Of a stretch of 64,000 bases of DNA, positions 1 to 8,536 are shown piece by piece; position 1 is the stretch's first letter; each line of letters opens with the position of its first letter. The notes under the pieces were generated by a model. That model had not been told where the DNA came from. It saw nothing but the letters and a program-made list of their open reading frames with translations, and searched no databases. Origin of the DNA: Oscillospiraceae bacterium (lineage in GTDB: Bacteria > Bacillota > Clostridia > Oscillospirales > Oscillospiraceae); NCBI GenBank assembly GCA_910575505.1, contig CAJTFK010000008.1:62001-126000 (forward strand), written 5' to 3'. The position numbers and the translations under genes were made by a program.

Positions 1-134
1 AAGAGGATTTTTTCCTGCCAGACAGGGAGAGCGTTCGCCGCCCGCGGCAATTCTGACGGATTGCAGGGAAAACCGGCGCAGTATGGCGGGAAAAAGACCG
101 CTCAGACACCGTCCAAAGGTTGTGGGTACAGGTA

Positions 135-1340
135 CTAAAACAGGCGGCTCAGCAGCAGATAATACCCCGCCGCGAACAGGCAGAAGAGCAGGGAACGGGG
201 CAGGGTCTTCCGTACCAGGTCCCCCAGGGAGACCTGAAAATAGTCCGAAGCCACCACCAGGCACACATGAGTGGGGGAAAGCTGATAGGCCCCGTGACAG
301 ACACACATCAAAAGCACCATCAAAGGCAGGTCGCCGGGGGCGGCAGCAAAGGCCAGCGGCGCACCCAGGGCGATGATGCCGTTGGAGCTGCTGACAATGG
401 CCCCGACAAAGAACAGCAGGGCGAAGATGGCCCAGGAGGACACCGGCAGACCGGACAGCAGTTCGGGAAGCATTGCCAGCACCCCGGTCCAGGCGATGAA
501 TTCCTTGAGGATCAGCACCAGGAGGGTATTCAGCAGCAGCTTCACCTCAAAGGCGCTTCTCAGCATGGAGACCAGTTCCCCGGCCCGGAAGCGGTCCGCC
601 GCCGCCAGGGCGGCGATGGAAATCAGCACGGCGGTTACGATGTGCACTCCACACGTCAAAATCAGCAGAAGGATCAGCAGCAGCGGCCACAGGTGCCGGA
701 CCAGGCCCAGGGCGTCCTGCCTCCGGTCGGCGCTGGGGGGCGTGCCGGGGTCCTTGGGCAGGCGGCTGAGACAGGGCAGCCACCCCAGCAGGAACAGTAC
801 TGCCGCCGGCGGCAGCATGCACAGCATGAAGCGGGACAGGGGCACGCCGCTCAGAGCCGACATCAGCAGTACGCTGGTGTAGGTGGGCAGGGTGCTTTCC
901 GGAATGTGCCGGAACCAGCTAGTGACAAAGGCCTGCTCTTTGGCGTTCAGGTATCCCTCTGTGGCGTCCTTCACAATATCGGCGCAGAGGATCATAGCGG
1001 CAGCGGAGGGCAGCAGGCCGATGAACAGGGGGGCGCCCGCGGCGTTGATCCGCCGGTTGTGAAACAGGCCGTTCAGGTCCTGCCGGGCCAGCCGGATTTT
1101 TTCCCGGGCTTCCAGCATTCGCTGGAGATAGGTGATGAGATACAGGGATACCAGCACGGAACAGGAGCGCCAATCGGTAAACACCCGGACCGCCTGCCCC
1201 ACGGCGGCGGGGAGAGGGATACGGTAAAGCAGGACTGCGCACGCCAGTCCGCCCAGCAGCGCCTGATACAGGGGACGACGGAGGGCCAGCAGCACAACGA
1301 TTGCCAGAAACACCAGGGCCAGATACAGCGTTTGTTCCAT
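135..1340 (-). CDS. DUF401-family integral membrane protein
   Basis: About 401 residues with many hydrophobic segments across the whole length, as expected of a polytopic inner-membrane transporter-like protein. The sequence style (a short N-terminal helix, a conserved NRRINAAGAPLFIGLLPSAA stretch around residue 90, later ILKEFIAWTG and SSSNGIIALGAPLAF segments) resembles the DUF401 family, whose substrate is not known. An in-frame extension exists to 1415, but the ATG at 1340 is preceded by AAGGAGG at ideal distance, so I place the start there. It is the last minus-strand gene at the left edge and has its own spacing from the coiled-coil gene upstream, so it need not belong to the nucleoside operon. 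Family call is from memory of the family; the transported compound cannot be inferred. Confidence 0.75.
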   Translation of the reverse strand: MEQTLYLALVFLAIVVLLALRRPLYQALLGGLACAVLLYRIPLPAAVGQAVRVFTDWRSCSVLVSLYLITYLQRMLEAREKIRLARQDLNGLFHNRRINAAGAPLFIGLLPSAAAMILCADIVKDATEGYLNAKEQAFVTSWFRHIPESTLPTYTSVLLMSALSGVPLSRFMLCMLPPAAVLFLLGWLPCLSRLPKDPGTPPSADRRQDALGLVRHLWPLLLILLLILTCGVHIVTAVLISIAALAAADRFRAGELVSMLRSAFEVKLLLNTLLVLILKEFIAWTGVLAMLPELLSGLPVSSWAIFALLFFVGAIVSSSNGIIALGAPLAFAAAPGDLPLMVLLMCVCHGAYQLSPTHVCLVVASDYFQVSLGDLVRKTLPRSLLFCLFAAGYYLLLSRLF

Positions 1341-1490
1341 TGTTGCCTCCTTATTAGAGCTTGCTACATATCTCCCCGCACGCACCATGACTGTGGATTT
1401 TCTGCCGCCCGGCATTCCCCGGGGACAGACAGGCTTTGCTGTCAGGCCCAGTATACAGACGCAGGAAGCTGCTGTCAGGGAAAGGGGCCC

Positions 1491-2210
1491 TTATGCCTCC
1501 AGGCTGATTTCCCCGCCTGTGTCCGGCGGAGGAGGCGCGGCGGCGGCGGCATACTGCCGGGCAGCGGTTTCCGCCGGGGGATGGAGGCTGGAAGCCAGGT
1601 CTTGGGCCTGCTTCCGCAGCTCCATCTGTACGGAGGAAATATGGGTCTGCATCCGGTTGTCAATCTCCGCCTCCCGGATATAGCCGGATTCCCGAATCAT
1701 CCGGGCGGCCTGCTTCCGGCGGAGCTCCTGGCGCTGGCGCCGGGCTTCCCGGGTCCTCTGCTCCTGGGCCAGCTTTTTCTGGCGGATTTCCGCCGCCCGC
1801 TCCCGGTTCAGCTCCTGTTTTTTCTTTCCCGCCCGGTTCACAGCCTTCTGGAGCTGGTTGATGGCGGCCTGGATGCGCCTGGCGTTGTCCGGGTCGGTCC
1901 GCTTCGCCGCCTTCAGCCGGGCGATCTGCCGCCGGGCATAGCCCGCGGCGGCGTTGACGTCCGCCGGTCGGCGGGCCCGGGCCAGACGGGCATAGGCCTC
2001 AATGGGGGCGTCTCCATAGCGGGTGCTGCCCTTTTTCAGGCCCTGGAATTTCTCCCGGGCGGCCTCCGCCTGCTCCCGGGCGTCCTTCATCATTTCATAG
2101 AGGTCCAGGGACGAGCTGCCGGATGTCTCCTTCTTCGCCGGGCTCTGCGTCCCCGCGCCGGATGCCGCCGTCCAGGGCGAAACGCCGCTGCTGATGCCGG
2201 ACATCATCAT
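1491..2210 (-). CDS. Coiled-coil protein of unknown function
   Basis: 239 residues, very rich in Ala, Arg, Glu, Gln and Lys, with a long charged helix from about residue 30 to 200 that would form a coiled coil, and a Pro/Ala-rich tail. There is no signal peptide or membrane segment, so it is probably cytoplasmic. Three ATG codons follow one another at the start; a GGGGG-type ribosome site touches the first, so the third (2204) is the best spaced. I do not recognise the family; related coiled-coil proteins occur as uncharacterised genes in Oscillospiraceae. It is separated from the upstream phosphorylase gene by a good terminator, so it is likely transcribed on its own. Reality as a gene is supported by the RBS and by the absence of a better frame on either strand. 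Confidence 0.65.
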   Translation of the reverse strand: MMMSGISSGVSPWTAASGAGTQSPAKKETSGSSSLDLYEMMKDAREQAEAAREKFQGLKKGSTRYGDAPIEAYARLARARRPADVNAAAGYARRQIARLKAAKRTDPDNARRIQAAINQLQKAVNRAGKKKQELNRERAAEIRQKKLAQEQRTREARRQRQELRRKQAARMIRESGYIREAEIDNRMQTHISSVQMELRKQAQDLASSLHPPAETAARQYAAAAAPPPPDTGGEISLEA

Positions 2211-2302
2211 GCCCCCTTTCAGATAAAATACAGTTCATATGTCATATCGTCCGGCAGAGGAGCCGGGAAAAGAGGCGCGGGGGAAATTTTGTAGGTTTTT
2301 CC

Positions 2303-2340
2303 AAAAAAACCGGCAGAATGCCGGACTCCGGCACTCTGCC
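2303..2340 (-). terminator. Rho-independent terminator of the nucleoside operon
   Basis: On the minus strand a 13-bp stem (one mismatch) with a 3-nt loop is followed directly by seven T residues. It lies 12 bases after the stop of the uridine-phosphorylase-like gene and closes the nucleoside uptake operon. Confidence 0.85.
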
Positions 2341-2352
2341 AGTATTCGCAAA

Positions 2353-3108
2353 TCAGCTCAGGGGAATCCGGATCAGGGCGTCCAGGGCGATGTCAATCCC
2401 GTCCTCCACCGCCTGGGCCACATTGGCGCCGCCGGCGGTCTGGCTGTAGCCGTCCACGCCCACCAGCTCAAAGGCAGGGGCGTCCACCGCCAGAATGGCC
2501 CCCGCCTTCACGCCGTGAAGGGAGGACACCACCAGAAGACTTGCCGCTTCGTTTTCCATGGCCTTGACGCCGGCCCTGGCATAGAGCTTCACGGTGGATT
2601 CCAGGAAGCCGGGGTAAAACAGCGCCTGGGTCAGAACGATGCCCTTGTGGACGGCTATGCCCCGGTCCCGGGCCGCCTGACTCAGGGCGGCTACCGTTTC
2701 GCCGTCGGAGACGGCGGGGTAGGACAGGGGAATCATTTTTTCCGTGACGCCCTCCTCCCGGCAGGCGGCGGTGGCAATCACCAGACTGCCGGCGGTAACC
2801 TCCGGCTGCATGCCGCCGCAGGTGCCCACCCGAATCACCGCCCTGGCTCCGGCCCGCCAGAGACTCTCAAAGGCGATGGCCGCGCCGCCGCAGCCCACAC
2901 CGTGGGAGGTCACCGCCACCGGGACCCCCTGATAGACGCCGGAGTAGGTCCAGTACTCCCGGTTTTGCGCCAGGCACACCGGATGCTCAAAACGCCGGGA
3001 AATACGCTCCGCCCGGGCGGGGTCTCCGCAGACCAGAACACGGGGAGGGATATCGCCCTCCGCCACATGGATGCAGGGAAGCAGTACCTTTTCAGATGCC
3101 GTGGACAT
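2353..3108 (-). CDS. Uridine phosphorylase-like nucleoside phosphorylase
   Basis: 251 residues, typical length for the NP-I (PNP/UDP) family, which splits nucleosides with phosphate to a base and (deoxy)ribose 1-phosphate in the cytoplasm. Visible signatures are the phosphate-binding GDPARAERI near residue 29, the SHGVGCGGAA and RVGTCGGMQ stretches around residues 68-100, and KAMENEAA near residue 185, where the Met-Glu-x-Glu pattern contacts ribose in uridine phosphorylases. It is the last gene of an operon encoding a BMP-type nucleoside importer, which fits phosphorolysis of imported nucleosides. The exact base (uridine versus other nucleosides) is not decided by these motifs. Confidence 0.85.
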   Translation of the reverse strand: MSTASEKVLLPCIHVAEGDIPPRVLVCGDPARAERISRRFEHPVCLAQNREYWTYSGVYQGVPVAVTSHGVGCGGAAIAFESLWRAGARAVIRVGTCGGMQPEVTAGSLVIATAACREEGVTEKMIPLSYPAVSDGETVAALSQAARDRGIAVHKGIVLTQALFYPGFLESTVKLYARAGVKAMENEAASLLVVSSLHGVKAGAILAVDAPAFELVGVDGYSQTAGGANVAQAVEDGIDIALDALIRIPLS

Positions 3109-3154
3109 GGAAAAGCCTCCTGATGAAAAGATTTGTAATGCCAGACAGACGGAA

Positions 3155-3187
3155 GCCCGGGAGAGGGACCGGGTCCCTTTCCCGGGC
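3155..3187 (-). other. Intercistronic hairpin
   Basis: A 16-bp inverted repeat with a single mismatch and one-base loop centre lies between the second permease and the phosphorylase gene. It lacks a T tract on the minus strand, so a role in mRNA stability or processing is more likely than termination. The function is inferred. Confidence 0.5.
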
Positions 3188-3194
3188 GGTTCGG

Positions 3195-4091
3195 TTAAGC
3201 CTGACGCCTGGCGGACCGGCGGCTGAACAGCACCAGCGCCACGATGGTGGCCACATAGGGCAGGGTCATGGTCAGCTGGCTCTTAATGACGTTTTGAAGC
3301 GCCAGACCAATGCCTTGGCAGAGGCCGAAGAACAGGCTGGAGAAAATGGTCAGCAGGGGATGAGACATGCCCAGGCTGGCCGCGGCCATGGCGATGAAGC
3401 CCCGGCCGGAGGTCATGTTTTCCGTGAACATGGTCACCTGGCCCATGCTCAGGGCGGTGCCGCCCAGGCCGCAGAGGGCGCCGGAGAGGACCACCATCTG
3501 CATCTGAATCCGGGTGGCCTTGGTGCCCAGGCTTTCCGCCGCCGCCTTGTTAATGCCCACGGACAGGATGTGAAAGCCGGACACGGTCTTGAACAGCCAG
3601 ACGAACAGCAGCGCGGCGACAATATAACAGATATAGTCCAGGATGGTCAGGTTTTCCAGCACCCGCCCCAGGAAGGGGATGTCCCGGATGACAGGGAGAT
3701 TGATTTTGTACAGAGGCACCAGCTTCGGGTCGTTCAGCACGCCCCGGAGCCCGAACAGAAGATAGAGCAAAAACGTGGTTCCGCCCTGGACCAGCAGGTT
3801 CAGCGACGTTCCGATGACCATGTCGGCGGCCTTGTACTTTACCTGAAGCAGGGCCACCACCAGGCCCACCAGGGCGCCGGAGAGAATGCCTGCGCCCACA
3901 GCCAGCAGCAGACTGCCGGTGGCATAGTTGACAGCGATGGAAAAGAAGCAGCCAATCAGCATCTGGGCCTCCAGCGCCACATTGAACACGCCTACCCGGC
4001 TGCAGATGGCGCTGCCCAGAGCCGCCAGAAGAATCGGCGTGGTGGAGCGGAGCGTGGAGTTGATGATGGAAGCGATATAAGCGGAACTCAT
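3195..4091 (-). CDS. BMP-type nucleoside ABC transporter, permease 2
   Basis: 298 residues with about eight to ten hydrophobic segments. It matches the second permease of nucleoside importers such as B. subtilis NupQ (YufQ), with motifs like LRSTTPILLAALGSAICSR near the N-terminus and NVALEAQMLIGCFF close behind, which carry the family's EG/EAQM signature. It starts with ATG four bases inside the end of the other permease gene, so translation is coupled, and it has a GGAGGGG ribosome site. Together with the upstream permease, ATPase and BMP lipoprotein it forms a complete importer, expected to bring purine or pyrimidine nucleosides into the cell. Substrate is inferred from the family and from the phosphorylase in the same operon. 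Confidence 0.88.
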   Translation of the reverse strand: MSSAYIASIINSTLRSTTPILLAALGSAICSRVGVFNVALEAQMLIGCFFSIAVNYATGSLLLAVGAGILSGALVGLVVALLQVKYKAADMVIGTSLNLLVQGGTTFLLYLLFGLRGVLNDPKLVPLYKINLPVIRDIPFLGRVLENLTILDYICYIVAALLFVWLFKTVSGFHILSVGINKAAAESLGTKATRIQMQMVVLSGALCGLGGTALSMGQVTMFTENMTSGRGFIAMAAASLGMSHPLLTIFSSLFFGLCQGIGLALQNVIKSQLTMTLPYVATIVALVLFSRRSARRQA

Positions 4092-5185
4092 GCCTGTGCC
4101 CCTCCTTCCTTTACGTCTTCCCTGACCGGCTTTTTCTGCCGGACCTTAAAGATCAGCTTCACGGACACAAAGAGCGTGATGCAGCACTGAATGATGGTGG
4201 CAATCTCCAGGGGGATGCCCAGGGACCTCTGAATGGCGCTGCCGCCGATCTGGAGGCCGGAGAGGAAGATGGACACAAAGAACATTCCCACCGGATTCAG
4301 ATCTGCAATCAGGGCCGCCATGAGGCCGGTCCAGGCGTAGCTGGTGGAGGAGAGCATGCCGTCCGCATAGCGGTACTTGAGCCCGAAGACCTCGGCGGTT
4401 CCGGCGATGGATGCGATGGCGCCGGAGAGGGCCATGGTAATAATCATGACCTTCACCTGCTTTGTGCCGCCGTAGCGGGCAAAGGAGGGATTGAAGCCGC
4501 CCATCTTGGATTCATAGCCGAATACCGTCCGCTTTGTGATGAAGACCATGAAGAGCATCACCGCCACCGCGATGAGAAAGCCGGCGTTGAAGGTGCTGGT
4601 GGTGGACAGCCGGGGCAGGCGCATCAGCTCGTGAATCTCCGGGGTCTGAAGGGCCAGTCCGTCGCCGGCGGTGTCCTTCAGGGGATAGGTGACGAAATAG
4701 CTGGTGATGTAATTGGCCACATAGTTCAGCATCAGGCTGGTGATGACCATGCTGACCTGAAACTTCCAGGTCAGAACGGCGGGCAGCAGGGCATACAGCG
4801 CACCGGCGATCATGCCGGCAATCCAGGCAAGCAGTCCCGCCAGAATCGGAGGGCCGGGGATAAACAGGGCGCATACCGTCGCCACAAAGGTGCCGGTGAC
4901 CATCTGGCCCTCCACGCCGATGTTGATGTAGCCCGCCCGCCAGGCCATGCCGGTGGCCATGGCGCAGATGATGATGGGCGTGGCCCGGGTGAGGGTGGAA
5001 AAGAGGTAATAAGGCGTAAAGAAAGACTTGTTGAACATCTCGATGTACACCGCGATGGGGTTCTGGCCGCAGGCCAGAATGACCAGTGCGCCCACCAGCA
5101 GACCGAACGCGACGGCGATCAGCGGCTGGCGCAGGGACCGCCACAGCCGCGGGCCAAAGTTCTTGGCGTTATGAGACTGCTTCAT
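4088..5185 (-). CDS. BMP-type nucleoside ABC transporter, permease 1
   Basis: 365 residues, multi-spanning, matching NupP (YufP) class permeases. The WRAGYINIGVEGQMVTG stretch near residue 85 is the family signature. The start has a GGAGG site eight bases upstream and overlaps the last 17 bases of the ATPase gene, and its own stop overlaps the next permease. The compact overlaps show one operon with coupled translation. It would form the membrane channel with the second permease, energised by the double-domain ATPase. Confidence 0.88.
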   Translation of the reverse strand: MKQSHNAKNFGPRLWRSLRQPLIAVAFGLLVGALVILACGQNPIAVYIEMFNKSFFTPYYLFSTLTRATPIIICAMATGMAWRAGYINIGVEGQMVTGTFVATVCALFIPGPPILAGLLAWIAGMIAGALYALLPAVLTWKFQVSMVITSLMLNYVANYITSYFVTYPLKDTAGDGLALQTPEIHELMRLPRLSTTSTFNAGFLIAVAVMLFMVFITKRTVFGYESKMGGFNPSFARYGGTKQVKVMIITMALSGAIASIAGTAEVFGLKYRYADGMLSSTSYAWTGLMAALIADLNPVGMFFVSIFLSGLQIGGSAIQRSLGIPLEIATIIQCCITLFVSVKLIFKVRQKKPVREDVKEGGAQA

Positions 5186-6683
5186 TCAGCTTTCCTCCCA
5201 TCATCAGAATACCCAGGTCCTCTTCTGTGGCGTCCGCCTTGCGGAATTCGCCCACGGCGCGGCCCTCGTAGATTACATAAATGCGGTCCGACAGGGACAT
5301 GATTTCCGTCAGCTCCGAGGAGATCAGCAGAACCGCGTCCCCCTGTTCCCGTTTTTCCAGCAGCTTATTGTGGATGAACTCCATGGCGCCGATGTCCACG
5401 CCCCGGGTGGGCTCCGCGGCAATCAGCAGCGGAGAGTGCTGCTCGATCTCCCGGGCCACGATGAGCTTCTGGATATTGCCGCCGGAGAGCTCCCCGGCTT
5501 TCTGGGTCTGGCCGCTGTTGCGCACGTCGTATCCGTCCAGCAGGGACTGCGTGAAGTCCCGGGCTCCCTTGTTGTTCAGCAGCCCGTTTCTGGATATCTT
5601 GGAACTGCGCTGGTGAGCCATGATGGCGGTCTCCGTCAGGCTGGCCCTGGCGGCGCAGCCCCAGAGGTAGCGGTCCTCGGGGATGCACGCGCAGCCCGCC
5701 GTCCGGATATCGCCCACGGACTTGCCGGCCACATCCTGCCCCTTCAGCATTACCTTGCCGGAGGTGGGCTGGAGCAGGCCGGTGAGGCACTGGATCAGCT
5801 CCGACTGGCCGTTGCCGGAGACGCCGGCAATGCCCACAATTTCGCCGCCGTCCACATGGATGCTGAAATGGTCCAGAATATTTTTGGCCTCGCTGCCCGC
5901 CAGAACCAGATCCTGCACCTCCAGCACTCTGCCGGTGGGCTTCCGGGGCGGGACCTGCCGCTCCACGATGCGGCGGCCCACCATGAGATAGGACATCTCT
6001 TCAATGCTGGTCTCTGTCTTGGCCATTTCCTGGATGTACCTGCCCAGGCGCATGACCATCACCCGGTCCGCCACCGCCATGACCTCGTGGAGCTTGTGGG
6101 TGATGATGATAATGCTCTTGCCCATCTCCGCCAGCTTCCGCATGGTTCGCAGCAGCTCGTTTACCTCCTGGGGCGTCAGCACGGCGGAGGGCTCGTCGAA
6201 TATAATGATGTCCGCGTCCTGATAAAGGACCTTTAAAATCTCCACCCGCTGCTGAAGGCCCACGGGACAGTCCCCCACAAGGCGGCGGGGGTCGATATGG
6301 AGGCCGTACTTCTCGCAAAGGGCCTCGGTGACCCGGACAGCCTCCTCCCGGTCAAAGAAGAGGCCCTTTCTGGGTTCCCGGCCATAGACGATGTTCTCCG
6401 CCACCGTGCAGGGGTTCAGAAGCATGAAGTGCTGCTGAACCATGCCGATTTTCTGGTTGATGGCGTCATGGGGGGAACGGAAATGCTGGAGCTGGCCGTT
6501 GAGATAAATCTTGCCGGAGGTGGGCTGCTCCAATCCATAGAGAATTTTCATCAGTGTGGATTTGCCTGCGCCGTTTTCTCCCACCACCGCCAGGATCTCA
6601 CCCTTGTCCAGGGTGAGATGAACGTCATTGTTGGCGTACAGGGAGCCGTACACTTTGGTGATATGCTTCATTTCCAAGAGCAA
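5169..6683 (-). CDS. BMP-type nucleoside ABC transporter, ATPase
   Basis: 504 residues, the length of the duplicated ATPases of sugar/nucleoside importers (NupO, YufO class). The N-terminal half has a Walker [10 protein letters not shown] near residue 36, a Walker [16 protein letters not shown] near 157 and an LQQRVEILK signature; the C-terminal half has a degenerate Walker A (GVSGNGQSE) and SGGNIQK with a TRGVD segment in place of the usual DEP. One competent and one degenerate site is normal for this group. The start appears to be TTG with an AGGTGA site before it; an ATG four codons later is the alternative. It follows the BMP gene after an intrinsic terminator-like hairpin. Confidence 0.88.
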   Translation of the reverse strand: MLLEMKHITKVYGSLYANNDVHLTLDKGEILAVVGENGAGKSTLMKILYGLEQPTSGKIYLNGQLQHFRSPHDAINQKIGMVQQHFMLLNPCTVAENIVYGREPRKGLFFDREEAVRVTEALCEKYGLHIDPRRLVGDCPVGLQQRVEILKVLYQDADIIIFDEPSAVLTPQEVNELLRTMRKLAEMGKSIIIITHKLHEVMAVADRVMVMRLGRYIQEMAKTETSIEEMSYLMVGRRIVERQVPPRKPTGRVLEVQDLVLAGSEAKNILDHFSIHVDGGEIVGIAGVSGNGQSELIQCLTGLLQPTSGKVMLKGQDVAGKSVGDIRTAGCACIPEDRYLWGCAARASLTETAIMAHQRSSKISRNGLLNNKGARDFTQSLLDGYDVRNSGQTQKAGELSGGNIQKLIVAREIEQHSPLLIAAEPTRGVDIGAMEFIHNKLLEKREQGDAVLLISSELTEIMSLSDRIYVIYEGRAVGEFRKADATEEDLGILMMGGKLNEAVS

Positions 6684-6740
6684 GGAGATTCACCTGTCCT
6701 TTCCTTCCGGATTTTCTCACTGCTGTTGCCAGCGCCTTGT

Positions 6741-6778
6741 AAAAAAGCAGACGGGAAGAGGGTATTCTTCCCGTCTGC
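6741..6778 (-). terminator. Intra-operon terminator-like hairpin after the BMP gene
   Basis: On the minus strand a perfect 13-bp stem with a six-base loop is followed by six T residues. It sits between the binding-protein gene and the ATPase gene. Partial termination or 3'-end protection here would make the binding protein more abundant than the membrane components, a common arrangement in ABC importer operons. Confidence 0.8.
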
Positions 6779-6818
6779 CGGAACACTGTGGGCCGCGTGC
6801 CGTCAGCCGCAGACGTTC

Positions 6819-7928
6819 TTATTTTTTGCCCGCGTTGAATTCTTCCTCCGTGGGGAAGGTGGAGAAGTCCAGCTCACCGGAGCCGATCTGCTCCGCTACG
6901 GCACGGATTTTGTCGATCTCCTCGTCGGTGAGACGCTCGCTGCGGGGGTTGGGGGATTCATGAGTGACATATACGGCGCCGATGGTTCCCTCGGCGATGC
7001 CCCAGGTGCTGTCGGCCTTGCTGTAGCTTCCGCTGTAGAACTCATCAATCAGATTTTTCATGGTGTAGTAGGTATCCTTGATCTGAGAGGACACAATGTA
7101 GGGGTTGTCCGCATTGGTCTCGTCGATGTCCTGTCCGGAGGTGTAGAAGCCCTTTTCAATGGCGGCCTCGTACACGCCGCTGTCGCCGGCGGCAGCGGCT
7201 CCGTTGATGAAGAGGCAGCCCTGCTCAAACTGCTGAAGGGCCAGCTCCTTGGCCTTGGCGGGGTCGGAATAGGAATTGGTGTAGTTGAACACGAACTGAG
7301 CGTCGGGGTCCACGGACAGGATGCCCGCCTGATAGCCCCAGCGCCACTTCCAGGAGCTGGAGCTCTCGTTGCAGTGAACGCCGCCGTACATGTGGGACTC
7401 GCCGTCTACGGTATAGGCGGCCAGCAGACCGATGAGGTACGCGCCCTCCTGCTCCCGGTAGGAGATGCATTTCACATTGTCGTTGTCGATCTCGGAGTCA
7501 ATCAGCACATAGTTGGATGCGTCGGGAAGCTCCTTGGCGATTTTGTCCAGACCGTCGCCTGCGGCCCAGCCGCCGCCGATGATCATGTCATAGCCCTCGG
7601 CCGCCAGGGCGCGGATGTTGTCCTCAAAGGCGGCGGTGTCGGCGCACTCCACCACGGTGGGAGTGAAGCCATAGGTCTCAGCGGTCTCGTTCAGACCCCG
7701 CACCATCTCGGTCAGGAAGGGGTTCACGCCGATCTTGTCGCAGACCAGGCCGATCTTCATGCCGGCGCCGGGCAGCTCGCTGCCGCCGGAAGACTGGTCG
7801 CCGCCGGAGGGCTGGGACTGCTGGGCGTCACCGCCGGAGGGCTGAGAGCCGCCGGAATTTCCGCCGCCGCAGGCGGCCAGAGACATGGCCAGCGCCAGAG
7901 CCAGAACAAGAGCCAGAATCTTTTTCAT
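6819..7928 (-). CDS. BMP-family nucleoside-binding lipoprotein
   Basis: 369 residues. The N-terminus is a lipoprotein signal (MKKILALVLALALAMSLAAC) with an LAAC lipobox, followed by a Gly/Ser/Gln linker, so the mature protein is anchored on the outer face of the membrane. The body has the BMP (basic membrane protein, PnrA-like) pattern: KIGLVCDKIGVNPFLTEM near residue 55, a DMIIGGGWAAGDG segment and a C-terminal EEIDKIRAVAEQIGSGELD. PnrA-like proteins bind purine nucleosides. The ATG at 7928 is chosen over an upstream in-frame ATG because it has a GGAGG site and starts the signal peptide. First gene of the importer operon; a sigma-A promoter lies about 120 bases upstream. Confidence 0.9.
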   Translation of the reverse strand: MKKILALVLALALAMSLAACGGGNSGGSQPSGGDAQQSQPSGGDQSSGGSELPGAGMKIGLVCDKIGVNPFLTEMVRGLNETAETYGFTPTVVECADTAAFEDNIRALAAEGYDMIIGGGWAAGDGLDKIAKELPDASNYVLIDSEIDNDNVKCISYREQEGAYLIGLLAAYTVDGESHMYGGVHCNESSSSWKWRWGYQAGILSVDPDAQFVFNYTNSYSDPAKAKELALQQFEQGCLFINGAAAAGDSGVYEAAIEKGFYTSGQDIDETNADNPYIVSSQIKDTYYTMKNLIDEFYSGSYSKADSTWGIAEGTIGAVYVTHESPNPRSERLTDEEIDKIRAVAEQIGSGELDFSTFPTEEEFNAGKK

Positions 7929-8050
7929 TGTACATCCTCCATCGTTTACAATTTGTTCGATTGGTGCCTGCTGTGCGGGATATGGGTGCTTTTCACAGGA
8001 ACCTCGAGGGAACGGAAAAGTGACAAAATCCAACACTGCACCTGTAAAGC

Positions 8051-8080
8051 ATTATAAATCAAGGTGTAATCTCTTGTCAA
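8051..8080 (-). promoter_or_regulatory. Sigma-A promoter of the nucleoside importer operon
   Basis: Minus-strand TTGACA (8080-8075) and TATAAT (8056-8051) are separated by 18 bases. This would give a 5' leader of about 115 nt before the BMP gene. No known riboswitch is recognised in that leader. Confidence 0.75.
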
Positions 8081-8139
8081 TTTCTTTTTCACTGGCAAAT
8101 TCATATTCAACACAAATGCACAATGACGCATGTGCTGTT

Positions 8140-8536
8140 TTGTTGAAATGTTGAAATTTGGACGACACCTTTCTTGGGATTGACAAGGAAAGACTCAACA
8201 AATAGACCAAAGCAAACGCGCAGAAGCTCAAAACAACAATTTTCCACAAGAGATATGCAGGTATTGGCAAAGGGGCGGCGGACAGGCAGGCGGCCGGCGC
8301 GGCTGCGTGAGCATCTCCCGCGGCCCGGATTCCGCCCCTTCTCGCCGGCGGCGCACCTCTCCGCATGGACGCCGCCCGGCGTCCGGGAGGTCAGGCGCCC
8401 GGGGGCTCAGGGATGGCCGCGGGGAAAACGCAAAGGGACCCTTTCGGGTCCCTTTGCCGCCGCTTCTTTTCTGTTTCCGCCGGGAGTTCAAAGAGAACGT
8501 CCCCGTCCGGCTTCTCCCGGTGATGAATCCGGGTTC
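8140..8536. other. Gene-free stretch between importer and dehydrogenase
   Basis: No gene is seen. The AT-rich left part carries two direct copies of TGTTGAAA at about 8140-8156 just upstream of the importer promoter (possible operator) and further CAACA-containing segments near 8196 and 8230. The right part is GC-rich and ends in the terminator of the dehydrogenase gene. Confidence 0.5.
8431..8456 (-). terminator. Terminator of the alcohol dehydrogenase gene
   Basis: A perfect 11-bp inverted repeat (CAAAGGGACCC and its complement) with a TTTC/GAAA loop, followed on the minus strand by CGTTTT. It lies about 80 bases after the dehydrogenase stop codon. Confidence 0.7.

Noticed and set aside
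120..2294. 724-residue open frame on the plus strand
   Set aside because: Antisense to the DUF401 and coiled-coil genes; Gln/Gly/His-rich composition with no domain, a GC-bias shadow.
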